In this document: positions 24,441 through 37,005 of the stretch, one piece after another | Position numbering within the stretch: position 1 is the first letter of the stretch | Layout of the letters: each line of letters starts with the position of its first letter | Origin: Opisthorchis felineus | Taxonomy: Eukaryota > Platyhelminthes > Trematoda > Opisthorchiida > Opisthorchiidae | Reading direction: 5' to 3' | Length of the DNA stretch: 64,000 nucleotides | NCBI GenBank assembly: GCA_004794785.1 | Contig: SJOL01006408.1 | Location: 1,152,617-1,216,616, forward strand | The notes under the pieces: generated by a model | The model's database searches: none | Told to the model about the DNA's origin: nothing | The model's input: only the letters and a program-made list of their open reading frames with translations | Translations under genes and position numbers: made by a program

Positions 24441-24571
24441 ATGCAAAAATCAATTCGAGCAAATGAACACCAACTGTTGTATTTGGCAAACAAGGCTCGC
24501 GAACATTCACTCAGTACACTGACGGGAAACTTGTGGAAGAAGAGCCTGGACACTGGAAAGTGGCAGCTTCG
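24441..24571 (+). CDS. RASGRF: RASGRF homologue, coding exon 1 (start codon, N-terminus, PH1 start)
   Basis: This is the first coding exon of a Ras guanine-nucleotide exchange factor of the RASGRF1/2 family, cytosolic or membrane-associated proteins that couple calcium and other signals to Ras and Rac activation. It holds 43 codons plus two bases of codon 44. The peptide starts MQKSIRANEH, closely matching the conserved family N-terminus, which fixes the ATG; position -3 is A. It then enters the first PH strand (GNLWKKSLDTGKWQLR, residues 29-44), equivalent to the glycine-leucine-lysine and lysine-tryptophan positions of the RASGRF PH1 domain. The donor is CG|GTAAGC at 24572. The phase left over (two bases) matches the one-base start of the next exon. 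No promoter or 5' UTR exon could be defined upstream, and a spliced leader cannot be excluded. Family assignment is by recognition, not alignment. Confidence 0.85.
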
Positions 24572-24858
24572 GTAAGCATTATCGCATGTGTCATACGTGT
24601 CAGCCTGTCAACAGCACAAGTCCGTCTTTTTACCCTCAAAGTGTATATGAAAAGTTTTTCAGTGATACAACTGGCAGCGTCAGTGTCCCTTTCTCTGAAA
24701 ATGTTGACATGGTTGCTAAAAATACGCTTTACTTTGACCAAGTACATTCTTTTGCAGCGAATAATTCAACCGATACACTCAGTTACGATATTCTCAAACT
24801 GAATGTTTCAATTAGAACGATGTTCAAGTTATTACAATGTATGTTCTTGACAAAACAA

Positions 24859-24935
24859 ACTAATCATAAGATTGCGGAAAACAACCCCCTATCGGTTTCG
24901 CCTTCTTCCCCGGTGACCCTTCTTCAGGTGATCTA
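24859..24935 (+). mobile_element. Fold-back element, highly diverged head fragment in RASGRF intron 1
   Basis: CTAATCATAAGATTGCGGAAA and CTATCGGTTTCGCCTTCTTC keep the family order at reduced identity. Confidence 0.4.
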
Positions 24936-25849
24936 TGGCCACATCTCGTAGGAATGGAAAACGTGTAATCAATTGCTTTCGTTCTGCTTTCTTCAAGCCT
25001 GGCAAATAGTTTTAACTGTACTAGTAACTCAAACTGCTCGTTAAAGCATGCCATACTTGCCGCCGCATTACAGTACACATTACAGGTGTGAAGCTGAGGA
25101 ACAGAGTTAACTGACCTGTCTGCGTTGGGTTCTCACAAAGTGGGCCTTTATTAAGCTACCCAGTATGTGTCTGTGCGTCAGTTGTACTTGTCTAAACTGA
25201 AGGGCTATATTCTAAAGGGAAACGTAACTGCTGAGTCCGCGAAACCAAAGTTTGCCGAAAAATCTTGAAATGATAAAAATTAACATACCCTTGAATATAC
25301 CGTAGACAGACCAACAAGAGAATTGCAACATTTCAATGTCGAATAACAGTAAATTGAACTCGACAATATCAGCGGTTCGAACTCCTGCAAAGCCGCTGGA
25401 TCTGCTGCATGCGAATGTGGGGTTTATATGGACAAGTATGCAACGACTTTTGTCCCTCTCAACTAGACGAAAGAGCCTTTGCACCCTAAATGAACTCCCT
25501 TCTGTCTGAAAAGCGAAGAGACTTTATTGACAGCTCCCACTGCTTATCCGGTCTACAAGCTGAACCGTCGTAAACATCAGATCGGTACACTGTCCTTACC
25601 GATGACAAGGACTGGCTTTTACGGGTGTAACCATGTTAGGACGGTGAAGATTGGATGGCGAACGTGAGTTGGGAAAGTTCACCAGATACTGAATGAACAC
25701 TGCTCAACCAATAGCCGTGTGAGGCAATCGTAACGTAACGTAGCAATTAACAGTTCAGCTGTGATACAGTAGTTGAATATTGATTGGCAGGCCTGGTTGC
25801 AAGGGTCAGTGAATGAAAAACTGAGGGGGTTGTGGGGAAAATGAGGACA

Positions 25850-25970
25850 CAGGTTCTATAGTTCCTCAAGCTTTTTCGGCTTTTCGGCATAGGCTGACGA
25901 AACTAACAGGGCACACCCTCGGTAGAAAAAGTTCAAATCTCCTCTTACTATCAGCATGAACCGCAAAGAT
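25850..25970 (+). mobile_element. SINE-like fragment in RASGRF intron 1
   Basis: TTTTCGGCTTTTCGGCATAG and TTCAAATCTCCTCTTACTAT match the distal body of the family. Confidence 0.5.
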
Positions 25971-26095
25971 GTTTGAACCTCTTCTAGGTGCCATGCTTCT
26001 GATGGTCTTCAAAACAAGATGATATACTTTTTAATTTACTTTCACGATGAACCATAGCACTGCACACCTGATATCTCTTCTTTCCTCCCATACAG

Positions 26096-26246
26096 ATACT
26101 TTATTCTTTACCAGAATCTACTTTTCTACTATGATTGCGAACGGGCTGAGAGGCCTTCTGGTGTGGCATTTTTGGAGAGTTCTTACTGCGAGCCTATCGT
26201 CAACCTGAGAAGTAGTCGAGATGAACGTCTCGGAGGGCAACAAGGA
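26096..26246 (+). CDS. RASGRF: RASGRF homologue, coding exon 2 (middle of PH1)
   Basis: A pyrimidine-rich tract ending in CCCATACAG precedes the exon, and GTAAGT follows it at 26247. One base completes Arg44 and 50 codons follow (residues 45-94). The peptide begins YFILYQNLLFYYD and continues RPSG, then LESSYCEP. These are the PH strands 2 to 4 of RASGRF PH1, whose conserved QNLLFYF and RPSG elements lie at the same places. The exon ends in phase 0, compatible with exon 3. A - strand reading frame over 26200-26481 is antisense to this exon and has no independent support. The stretch from about residue 78 to 94 is a charged loop that is expected to vary in this family. Confidence 0.87.
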
Positions 26247-28619
26247 GTAAGTTGTTCGTCTGGTATCCAGCTGTCCCCACTTTAGAGGCTGGAATTCGTT
26301 GGAATTGATTGACTGTCAAACCATAAGATTCCGTCAACAAGACCATGAGACTTTGTGAGTTAGCACCAGCTGTCAGATCACAAGTGAGCCAGCGCGTGGG
26401 CTCAACCGGCTGCCCATAAAAAGAACGGTTCAGTAATCTTGTTCGGTAAAAGTTAAGTACGGAATCGGTCATTTCGGACATGGACTAGCCTATCCTCCGA
26501 CTTGTCATTGGAGGTAAAAAAATTCCCATCAAGACGGATGTTTCTGAAAAAATGTCACCTACTTACAGAATTTCAAAACGCTGGGAACACCAGGTGCGAC
26601 CATACCGACGATCTTTCGTGAGACAGCCCAGCCATCCACGATAAGTTCTCCAGCTTTTGGGTGGCCACAATACCTTCTTACAATTGATCTCTAGTCTATG
26701 GTACCAATCTATTGCCAACTCAGGTGACCAATCCATCGGCGATAGTACGTAATCTTATCACATACCGGAAGCAGTATGGTAATCACTTCAATTCACCTTA
26801 TAGGTGACGCAGTTTTTCAATGACAAATAGTTCTCCCAAGTATTTAGGCACATTGTCAGCTGGAAGGATTATCCACAGTGAGTGGAGATCAGCAAAGGCA
26901 AACGCGGTGTGGAAGCAGATGAGTTATGTTTGGTTAGGTTGTTCAAATATATATCGTTCTTCGAGGGTCTAAAGTAGAACAAAATTTAGTGCAGACACTC
27001 TCACACAAAGGAAACCTCTCTGATTTGGTGCTGTGCGTCTATTCCTTATTTGGAGGAGATGTTGCTTTAAAAGGAACGCAAGTATTTTAGCAACACTGTT
27101 GATCGGGCCAATCCAACGGCATCTAGCAAAGACCGATCTATCAAGGATTGGCAGCAATATTAAAAAGCACCGGTCCCCAGACTCAGGGGCCATTCTCCAA
27201 ACAAAGCAAAATAATATATGGATTGGATCATAAATTACTGGACAGCACTATTTTTAGATTTCGGTTGGGATCCAGTCTGCTTCAAGGTTTTTTCTTTCTT
27301 CAGCCGCCTGGTAAACGTGGTGGTCACCAGTTCACTTGACTGCTTGCAGTTGTTATCGTACGATTTTGAGGTTGTTTGTTTGGAGATTTTAGCTCTCAGT
27401 TGATGAGTAATTAGGTGGTTGCAGTTCTCCGCCCAGCGCTGCCTCTCTCCGTCATGGTCACCGAAGAAATCTCCAACCATTCCATGCACCAGTCATGGTT
27501 GGAATTTGCACGCACCCGTTAATTTGATGCTAACTCCTTGTTTAACGTTATCGTGCTTGTTTGAATGCCACGTCAACAAGTGTTTCCTGTTGTGCTCAAA
27601 GAGTGCATGGCTTCCAGCGCGCTGGTTGACAGTCGTCTATAAGTTCCATTGCCTAGGTGTTGTTTAAAGCATCGTGATCCCTGAGAAATTTGAACAAGGC
27701 GGTGAGAACTGTTTGCTTGTGAAATGAATTCATTTCGTGCACTGTTCCACCACAAACATGTGCAACAGCATAAAATATATAGTATACGTCTTACAACATT
27801 TATATATAATTCTGAAACACTGTGGCCTATCAATAAAACCAGTGAAGTCTCCGAGTTACCATTAGGTCCTTCTGATCGCAGAGGACAGTCTTAAAACGAC
27901 TAATCAATGTGACCTCAACGAACGTCTAACCCCTTTGGTGGCCTGCTTGTCGCTAAGATCCATAAAGTTGAGCTGAGTTCAATTCTGTGACCTGTGTTGC
28001 TTAGATATCTAGCGACCAACTATTTGACCCTGGATTCGATCAGCGATGGGTTAGGGTCAGCTGACGTAATACGGAGTTTTGGGGCGCGTGCCCCTTGCTT
28101 GCTTTTCATCCATCATATCACTTCCACCGATATACTTATCACCACATCTGCAGATGAACTAATAAACATAATGAGTTGTACATGAAACTAAAGTCGGCAT
28201 TTTGATTAGCGACAGTGGTGAATCCGGCATCTGCTATCAAACACACAATTATGCTGCATTGTAAATCCTGTGATGGGATAAGTTTAATGTCCGTACAAGT
28301 AGACTAAAAGCGTGATCACCAGTATAATAAACATTTTCTTGTTCAGTAATGTGGTTGATACCGTCAGTTCATCATTCACACCTAGGTACTTTTTTCCGAC
28401 GAAACGGTCAGAGCAGTTATTTGACTGCAGTACACCTTTCAGCGATTCAGTTTCCTCCAAGAGTGTATTCTAGGTGCAGGTCTGTATGGCTCTGTGGAAT
28501 ACAGTCAGCACCAGTGCAGTTTTGTACCGTAACGGACAGAAACCCGTAAAGTTTAGATATTGTCCAGGCTACGTAGATCTTTGAGAATTGGGACGGGAAG
28601 CTCGATGTGACCTAAATGG

Positions 28620-29474
28620 GTTTCCAGATAATGGCTCAAACTACTCGACAGTTAAAATAAGAGAGACGTTAGGTGAAGAGTGACTGTGCACCATACTAAC
28701 ATGTGATTTTCTGTGAGATATCAATGGGTTCGAGGCAGAGTAAAATTTCATGGGCGCTTTTCAAACAGCGTTTCGTACAAACTGTTCTGGCGGGTTCAAG
28801 AATGTCTACCAGCCATTTAACTAGTTGGTGATAAGGTGACCCATTCATAACTAAAATCGGACGAATAGGTACACTGGCCTTATGTGACTCCGGGGTCCGC
28901 AAAGCTAAAGTGTACAAATACCGACAGGTTAAAGTGTATCAAACATAGTCTGATAGGTAAAATCGTGTAATAAAAAATCTGCAAGTCGTGTAATTTTTTC
29001 TCCTTCAGTGGCACGTTATCCAGTTAAAATTTTATCCGGAAATTTTATCTGGAATTTTATCCAGATAAAACTCCATCTGTTTTTGATGAGGAATCCGTTT
29101 TGTTTAGGATGCAAGGGCAGGATCCCTTGTTTGACTTCAGTTTAGTGATATTCAAGTTCCTCTTTAGCTCCTGTAAAGTTTTTGTGCTTTTTTGATGGGG
29201 CACCTTTCTGGTATATCGGGTGGAAACGCAAACGTTTACAGAAGTCAGTCAGTTTCGCTTTGAAAAAGTTTTTGTTCTCAGGAGACATGAGTTCCCTGAG
29301 TTGGTCAAATAAGTGTTTGAATTCTGATTCTGGGGAAGTGTCGTCAACTTTTCCGGGTGGGATTTTAAAATTACGTCCCATTGATACCGCTTCCATTTGC
29401 AGCAAACTTAGGTTAACTTCAGAAGAGTAGGACACGCCTTTCCATGTCTGATGGAGAGACACCCCTGAGTTCAA
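28620..29474 (-). mobile_element. Penelope-like element remnant C: N-terminal region and start of reverse transcriptase
   Basis: Read on the - strand from 29474 downwards. The first part (29142-29474) has EVNLSLLQMEAVSMGRNFKI and FKHLFDQLRELM, the pattern of the N-terminal region of Penelope-like polyproteins (Asn-Leu-Ser, a helix, then Gly-x-x-Phe). After a frameshift, KLKSNKGSC and CILNKTD (29060-29135) occupy the place of the LKSN...KPDKGN...TDY block. Then 28696-28917 reads HKASVPIRPILVMNGSPYHQ and LVKWLVDILEP, the diagnostic reverse-transcriptase finger motif (H-K-x-x-x-P-x-R-P-I, Ser-Pro-Tyr, Lys-Trp-Leu). Below 28696 only a decayed SLFT remains. Frameshifts and stops show it is dead. 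It sits antisense within RASGRF intron 2. Confidence 0.85.
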
Positions 29475-32400
29475 GTTTCTCCAGGATCTTCCAAATTTTT
29501 TGTACCACTGTGCGTATGTTGTTTGACCTATAGACAGTCACTATTATTCACGGCAGCAGTGGCCTTGCCCTTATCCGTCTTTGTAATCACTATAATGCCC
29601 ACATGACAAGAGTACTTAACGTTCTCCGCTCTGCCAGTTCAATATTATGAACTCTTGATTGCTGGGACTTCAAAACTGTGACCACATACATCCGTAGCTT
29701 CTTCGCCTCCATTAAAGAGAGTTTCTGAAGCACAGACTCAATACTAGGAGTAACTTCTTCCGTCTAGTTGATAAATTTACCAAACTGCAATAAAAAGTAA
29801 CCGGTTGAAGCTTTTTTCTATAAACTCCCTCGAACACTAAGTCATGGAAAATAACATTTCCATCTCACGTATTCGCCGATCTTTGCAATGTTGTCCCTGG
29901 ATAGCCTTCACTTCTGCCACTTTGGTATTGAGTAGCGGGATTTTTACTGGAGAAAGCCAGGCCTGGATATTCACGTTGACGGGCATCAGGTAAACGCCGA
30001 GAAGTTAGCGAATTCTCTGCTTAATGAATGGAATGGTCGCTGAAAAGACTATTCGGACGGACGGTGGTGGTTTGTTTACTAGCTTAGCCACCAGATATTT
30101 AGGGATTACATTTTGCTTCAAGCATCTTTTGTTGAATATGCGGTACGCCTCCCATCTCGCCAGTCAAACGTAGTCATACGAATTAAGCACCTGCACGAAC
30201 CGACAAGAACTTTTAACCGACGTTCAGCAGTCAAAAGCGATCCTGCTGACTGGTACTCCATGTGCATTAAAATTCCTCCCACCCAGTAACTTACTCATTT
30301 GGCCAGACGAATTTTCTGTGTCGGAAGCGAAAAGCTGCAGTCCATAAATTCACCGAGTATCTACTAAAATCTTCTGAAACGATGACCTCTAGATCGGCCT
30401 TCAACTTTTAAAATCCACCTGTTATTTGGCGCTACACATAAAAAAACAGTTGGTATATTTTGCAACTGCAGGCGTGTGAAACGGAGTGAGATGACGAAAG
30501 AAGTGACAGATATATCGAAAATGTCTCTTCTCGGTTATTCGACGAATAAGACCAGAGTAGCTTCAAGGTCTTTTTGTGCCCAAAAAAACCGGTTGCATCG
30601 ATTGATTGGTAACCCATCAGGCAAATTGTCGCTTTCATTGGCTAGGCCTTGTAACGGTATTGAGCGATGATTGCGACCCAAATTGTGCCTTGTCATGATT
30701 ACATGCTTCGTAATGAAAGATGTGGCCTTGAAATCTATTTCACAGGAGGCAGACTGTGAGGCGTTTAACAGCTCACGACTTCGATTAGGCCCGTTTTTTG
30801 ACTCTACTGTCATATCGGTCAGCTGTATCACAACTATGGGTGATCGATCAATCCAACTAGCAGGGTTTATACCCTCCCAAACATATGGATGCATCAGGTT
30901 CACGCAAAAGAGGAGAGATAAGTGGACTCATTCTTCTCTAAATGAGGAGGTGAACCGGAAATAACATCCAAAGGCGTTTCGTTTTTTAATTTAAGTGCTT
31001 TCTTACAAACCTACTAGCACTTCCCCTTGGATTGTATTGACTTCACTTCCTGCTCACTCGAGCTGTTTGACCAGTGTCCGGACTGTAAGAACTCTGTTCT
31101 CAGTTTGCGGCGGATTGGGGATTTGTCTACTTTTTCGAATTTTTAATGTGTTTGATCCAAATTGGTAGTAAGTTGGTCATATAGATGACCAATCTGCAAC
31201 AACTTTATTGTATGAACCAACTCAAGTTCGTATAAAATAACGACAGAACAAAGTGAGAATCACTTCAAGCTTTCGACAAATATTCTTGTGTTTGACAGTT
31301 GCCGTGGTGTCAATTGTTACTCTTCCAGTTGGGTAACTTGTCAGCATACTTCCTACTGTATACCTGATTTTAAGAGCACGAGCAGAGCCGTAATCCAGCA
31401 TTAGTCTGTTTTCACCGCAACCACTGTTACTAGAGGCCGATAACAAATTCAGTGCCTTTTAAAATAAAAATCATTTGATGGAGACTGTGTGAACAATAAC
31501 CAGTGCAGAAAATTTACAACACTTACAAAATGCATACCAAATGGATTGATATATCGCTAGCAATCCAATTTCAATGTCCATATGGAAGTGCCAGGGTTGA
31601 TGAAGAGCATTTGATTTGTATGGTATATGATGGGACGTAATCTCTCCGGCGTTGCATACGGTCAAAGACTCTTTCGCTAGATCGGTTTTGCACCAGACTA
31701 AGTTCCTGTAGGAGAGCTTCGTAAAAAAACACTCTGACAGTGATCCCTCTCCTTCGAGAACACCAAGCTGTTAAAAGGAACGCACTAGACACACAGAATC
31801 AAAATTATAGGCACGTAGCTTCCTAGTTAACTATCGATGCGTTTGAAACAGCCAAAAGTATAATTCCCTTACGAAGTTATCCTCGTCGATAGATGGACAA
31901 CGTTCAACAACTTTTAAAAACAACTGACATTCTTTTATTTTGACTGTTCATCACGACAAATATGTTATCGGTATCTTAGGAATAGTACTAATTTGCGTAT
32001 ACAAAGCACTTTATTGGTTCATTATTATATACTCGTGAATACACTAGCGAGCAATCGTGGGACCCTATTCATGACCTCATCTCATATTCAAGCTCAAATT
32101 CACCTACAAAAACCACGATCCGGCCAGCCACACCCAGGTCTCAAGGTCATCTGGTTAATGGACTGATTCTAGTTGTTAAGTTTTATCAACTGTACGCATC
32201 CACCAACAGTTCTTAGACTTTTGTTTTAGTCTTTCATTACTTCATGGTTTTTAAAACTTCCTAACCTGAGGGGGAACTACCGAAACCATATTTCCAGTTG
32301 CCATATTGAACTGAGGACCTGTAGACAATCACCCGCAATCTATATGCAAATAAAATGACAGGCGGCATAGACTGTCTCTCACAGTAAGTAACGCTTGGCC

Positions 32401-32696
32401 TGATACATACTGCATTAAGACTTTTGAGTCAGTTTTGGAGAATTGCGCTTGCGTCACATTACACAACCTGGCACGCCATAATAATCGTCTGAACGAAATC
32501 TTAAAAATCTTTGCGTGATACAGGAATCATTTGGAGACGTTTTCCTTTCATTCGACCCTGGGTATTGTTCGCTGTTGCACTATAATGGCGCAATCATTTG
32601 TTTTTGCTTTTAATGCAAAATGGGAGTGATTACAGCAATAAATGTTCAGTATGTGTATCACGGCAATGTTTGTTGCTTCGCTGATAATGACTCTCA
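29475..32696. other. Intronic, no gene recognised
   Basis: A 122-codon - strand open stretch (30535-30903) and a 97-codon + strand one (30671-30964) overlap with no recognisable motif. Confidence 0.5.
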
Positions 32697-32820
32697 CGCA
32701 TACACACACGCACACACGCACACACACACACACACGCACACACGCACACACGCACACACGCACACACGCACACACGCACACACGCACACACGCACACACG
32801 CACACACGCACACACGCACG
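32697..32820. repeat. CGCACACA octanucleotide array
   Basis: CA-rich tract whose dominant unit is CGCACACA, giving a CpG every 8 bases, with one purer CA stretch near 32722. All six frames are open across it; the predicted peptides (Arg-Val-Cys-Val or Thr-His repeats) are artefacts. Confidence 0.95.
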
Positions 32821-34039
32821 GGGGCACGCACAACAGATGGATAGACGCATATGCGTACCCAAAAGCGCATGCGAGACTGTAACCATGTTTTATGAACCCG
32901 AATAGGAAGGGGAACAGCTAATGAGGCGTGAAACGAAATGAGCTCTAAGGCGAAAAGATCGCATGCCCTGTTGTCCCAAGATAAAATCCTAAAAGCGTCA
33001 CGGTTGAAAGGAAGGAACAGGGCGGTGTTCTTTGTAGAACGAACACAATTTTTAGACATGCATAGGTGAGATTCCCCTCTATTCGGATTAGTAACCTCAA
33101 AGTGAGACGGATTAACAAATAAGTAGGTCGTACAGATAATTTATAAGCGTCAGAGATGCCTGAGTGTTCGCTGTCTTATGCATAAGAAACGGGGATGATT
33201 GAAAAAGTAAGGTTAAACTTTAAACTGAACTTAAAAGATTTTTTGAAGTCTGTGTTTAATTCGGTAAACGTCTGATGCAGTAATAATCAAGAAACGAATT
33301 TAGCGAGTTATTCAGCCAGGTTGACAAGACTGTTTCCACTTTGGATAGGCTGACTGAAAACATTTGAGTCCCCAGCTAGTTAGGATGTTCCATGTGCTCT
33401 GGCTGATTGTTCAAGAAGGTGTGGTGTGCATAAAAATTGGGGAACGGTGTTAGGCTGTTGAATTCTTGTTGAAAACACCCGCAGTCTTCCAAAGGGATAC
33501 GCTCCAACAACCTTCCAATTGATGAGTAAGCACTGTAACAATAAGTTGCTGAGCAGCTCGCTCAAGTTGCATGCAGACGGATTCCAATTTCCAACCTAGA
33601 TTTACCCGGTTTTACAGGAAAATTCCAGACGTGTTGAGGAAAGCAGTCGACGCGCTACGTAGCTGCAAACGTCCTGCTTGCTTCAGATTCATTTTCGACC
33701 ATTAGTACTCACAAAATCAATATGTTTTTTTAAAGTAAAGTGTCGACTTATTATTTTGGAGTACAAATAAAGTGACCAGGTGGCATTTTATCATTTCCAG
33801 TTTACTTCGTATGGTGAAAACAGTGCCAAGCTTTACTGCCAGCCTCTTGGTCAGAACTAACTTGTTTCCTCTCCGTGGATAAAGCTCTTCGCAGAAGAGA
33901 CCAGATCGAGTAGACAACCGGGAGCTTCTTTTGATGTGATCTCAGAGTAGACTATCTCAAATGAGGCCATATTTTATTCTCTTTCCTTTCTTTCTCTCGA
34001 CTTCTCACCTGGCTACTTCCATCTGAGAAGCTGCCACTC

Positions 34040-34340
34040 AAGGAGCTAGTAAACCTGTGTGACTGTGTAATGTGGATCTCGTGACTGAAGGATGATTGGC
34101 CCTATATCCACCCTCAGTTCGAGTTAATGACACTGATGATCAGCCGCTATTGGCTGAATGATTAAGCGTTTAACCAATGGCCGGAAAGTCACTGGCTCGA
34201 AACTTTCTGAGTTCCTTGAGATGCACACCGTTATCGACTCCTATTCAGGATGAAACAGAATAACAGTGCTTCTCTGCTTTTCAGCATAGATCGGCTTCAC
34301 TTGCAGGACAAAACCGCCGTTAAAATTCCCAAATCTACCA
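34040..34340 (+). mobile_element. tRNA-derived SINE-like repeat, forward copy
   Basis: Blocks TCGTGACTGAAGGATGATTG, GATGATCAGCCGCTATTGGC, an eroded tRNA head, TCACTGGCTCGAAACTTTC, GTGCTTCTCTGCTTTTCAGC and CTTCACTTGCAGGACAAAAC, in the standard order. Confidence 0.65.
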
Positions 34341-35829
34341 ATAACAGCAGCACTACACGCAAACTCTGAGCATACTAATTGGCTCAGAGGAAATTTTTAA
34401 ATTCTTTAGCAATAAGCTAATATCTTGTGACAACCCTTCAAAGGGAACAAAGCCCTTCACACACACCCCAACAAAAACCAGTGTATCGTGAACTTCATTT
34501 ATTCACGAGACATGAAATGATTAAAAAAACAGAAGCACCAGTTCAGCTTGAAAAATGGGCCAAGCTACCAGCGTGTGCCACAAATCAGCCAGTACCCACA
34601 CAGTATGCACTTTATAGGAAACCAGCCGTATCACAGTCAGCGGTTTTATATGATGTCATTGTCGTTTTCGGACTAAAGGGTCTCACCGTTGGTAAACGGA
34701 CTTATTGATTGAAAGGAAATTTTAAGTAGATGTATATAGACAGCTAATTAGGGAAACTTGGGAAAGCAACGGTCAAAGCATTACTGTTTTTTTCGATTTA
34801 ATGTGCACCTGAAGATCCTTCGGGACTAGTTGGTGGTTCTGACGATATGGTAACACCGCATGTAATGGACAGCAGCGAAATGCTGATAGCTTGTTGCGCA
34901 AATCCTCGGTCTAACATGCAGTAACAGTCTGGCATTTTGTCAGCCTGCTGATCAAGGCCGGTCATTAACGGTACACACAGTGGAAGAAATTTACACCAAG
35001 AGGATAATCCTTGTAGTGATGAACTTGTGAGTTGTCGGTTCAATTTTCATAACTTTATTCTTACTGAGGTGGTTGTGCACGACCACCAAACCATCGCTAC
35101 GCACCATTACGCTCCCTAACAACGCATTGGTGATGAAACGTTTGCAATCAAATCGCCCAGCTCAACGAACAAACCAACAACCAAAAACCAGTCTGTTCAT
35201 CTGCTATGTGAAGTAACTTTTGAGGATGAGAAAACACAAATTACTACCTTTGAGGACTAGAGTTTGTCGAACATAGACGGCTGGCAGGAAGTCGTTTCGT
35301 GAGTGGTTTGTCACGGGAAGCCTGGATCGAACAATTCTGTTTGCATTGATAAAACAATTAGGAATGTCCACGGTATTCCAGAAAGAATACGGAAAGCCAC
35401 ATGTTTTCAGACTAAAGCCCTTACAATACTTGAATTAATGATGCGTTCGGATCCCGTTCGGATCTCTATCACGCAAGCGCTACCGCCCTTATTGACTGAC
35501 AGTTTCAGGCTCTGAACTACGGGTCCGTTGACTAGCTTTTTAGACTTGATGGAGTTGATTCGTGCTATGCGCAATGCTATTGATTACCAACATGAACAAA
35601 ACGACTGTACAGTGATTCTCGAATTTCAGCGTAAGATGACTTCTCATGCAAGATGAATTGGCCATTAAAATTACCGGACTTCCTCATACTGCTGACAAGT
35701 AGGCTGTTCATAAACGGAGAGGGTCCCCCAGCTCGTGTAGGCCTTTAGTTTGAGAAGCCCTCCTTCGAGAATCCAGTCAACAGATGACCATGCGATGTGA
35801 AGTCCATGAATGAAGAGTAGGCGATGGCA

Positions 35830-36010
35830 TATCCCGTCTAAGTGCGGGTTAATCACACTGCTAATCAGCCACTGACAGAACTGCTCATCCAGTGACCAGA
35901 AGCTCGTACGTTCGAAACTCCACATACATTGGTGGGGTACGCAGCACTGATGATTTTAACACAGATCAACTTCACTTGCGTGCTGAACTTTCCAGTAGAA
36001 TGTGCTGTTA
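35830..36010 (+). mobile_element. SINE-like repeat, degenerate forward copy
   Basis: CCGTCTAAGTGCGGGTTAAT, CAGTGACCAGAAGCTCGTACG, GTTCGAAACTCCACATACAT and CAACTTCACTTGCGTGCTG keep the family order with heavy loss. Confidence 0.5.
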
Positions 36011-36817
36011 GCGTGATCCTCTGTTTCACCACTAGCACGTAGCCAGAAAATGTCGTCTGATTAGTCCACTTAGAGGGGCTGATATTCATCAACTCCTGAG
36101 TTTTGGATTTTTCAGTAGTGAGTATTAATCAGCTTCATCTTACATTTGAAGCAACCGAGTTTCATTTAACAATGAAAGAGTAAAGGCCGTTAGTACTGTT
36201 AGGTGAGGGGAATGCCCAGGCACGTGGAATGATTCAATGTGCAATGTCAGTTGGTCGGCTCTGTCTACATGGTTTTTGTCCGTCAGTGAGGCAGGTAATT
36301 TCAGCGGACGTCTAAAACAGTTGTTTGGCATCGTCCCTCGTTTTTTTGTGCGCAAACGTTCGCTGCTCCCCCATGCTCGTTCTCAAGACAAAGATTAAAC
36401 GACACTTTTAGTAGTAATTAGGAGCAGCTCAGAATATTATATTACCTTGATATATGCATAACAGTTTTAATCATTTCAAACTTGTTTGTCTCCCTCTCCT
36501 AATTTTTCGCTGTTCAGAACCCGGTTAGTCCAAAACATAATTATGACGTGAGCAAACTTAATCCCTGAACGGTAGAAGTGATCCGGCAGCCCATGTCCCT
36601 TTGTCATCCGATACGGTTTCCAGGTGCTGATCATGATGGCGCTTGAGCCAGTTTATAGCTGGGAACAAATGCAAGGTTTACAACTACTATGTAAAGTGTG
36701 AGGGTGTAGTTCTTTCCACAGTTTCAGATCTAAAAACATCCTTGTTCTGAGGAATTGCGGACCTCGACAGGAGACCAACATTAAACTAAACTTGCACCCA
36801 TTTCCTAACCATCATTA

Positions 36818-36882
36818 TGATCATCATCATCATCATCATCATCGCTGTCGTCACCCTCATCATCATCAGCAACAGCAGCCAC
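36818..36882. repeat. ATC trinucleotide array with CAG/GTC variants
   Basis: ATCATCATCATCATCATC followed by GCTGTCGTCACC and more ATC units, grading to CAGCAACAGCAGCC. Confidence 0.9.
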
Positions 36883-36944
36883 AACGTCGCTGTTGACGCC
36901 GATGCTTTGCTGCGTATAACCAAAAAGTTCATCTAATTATGTTA

Positions 36945-37005
36945 CATTATTATGTATATTATATATATAATATTACACATTTATATATTTATGTATCAAA
37001 TAATG
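36945..37005. repeat. AT-rich self-complementary stretch
   Basis: TATTATATATATAATATTA and nearby TTTATATATTTATG; can fold on itself. No further role visible. Confidence 0.7.

Larger units (their letters stand above)
24572..26095 (+). other. RASGRF intron 1 (1,524 bases)
   Basis: GTAAGC...CAG intron between exons 1 and 2. It contains a diverged fragment of the fold-back repeat family (about 24859-24935), a SINE fragment (about 25850-25970) and no other coding signal I recognise. Several open stretches on both strands of 24511-25484 look like chance frames. Confidence 0.75.

Noticed and set aside
26200..26481. 93-codon - strand frame
   Set aside because: Antisense to RASGRF exon 2; the + strand reading matches a known domain and has splice sites.
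32548..33059. Several open frames of 67 to 121 codons over the CA-rich array
   Set aside because: They are translations of the octamer array in different frames on both strands, with no unique protein sequence.
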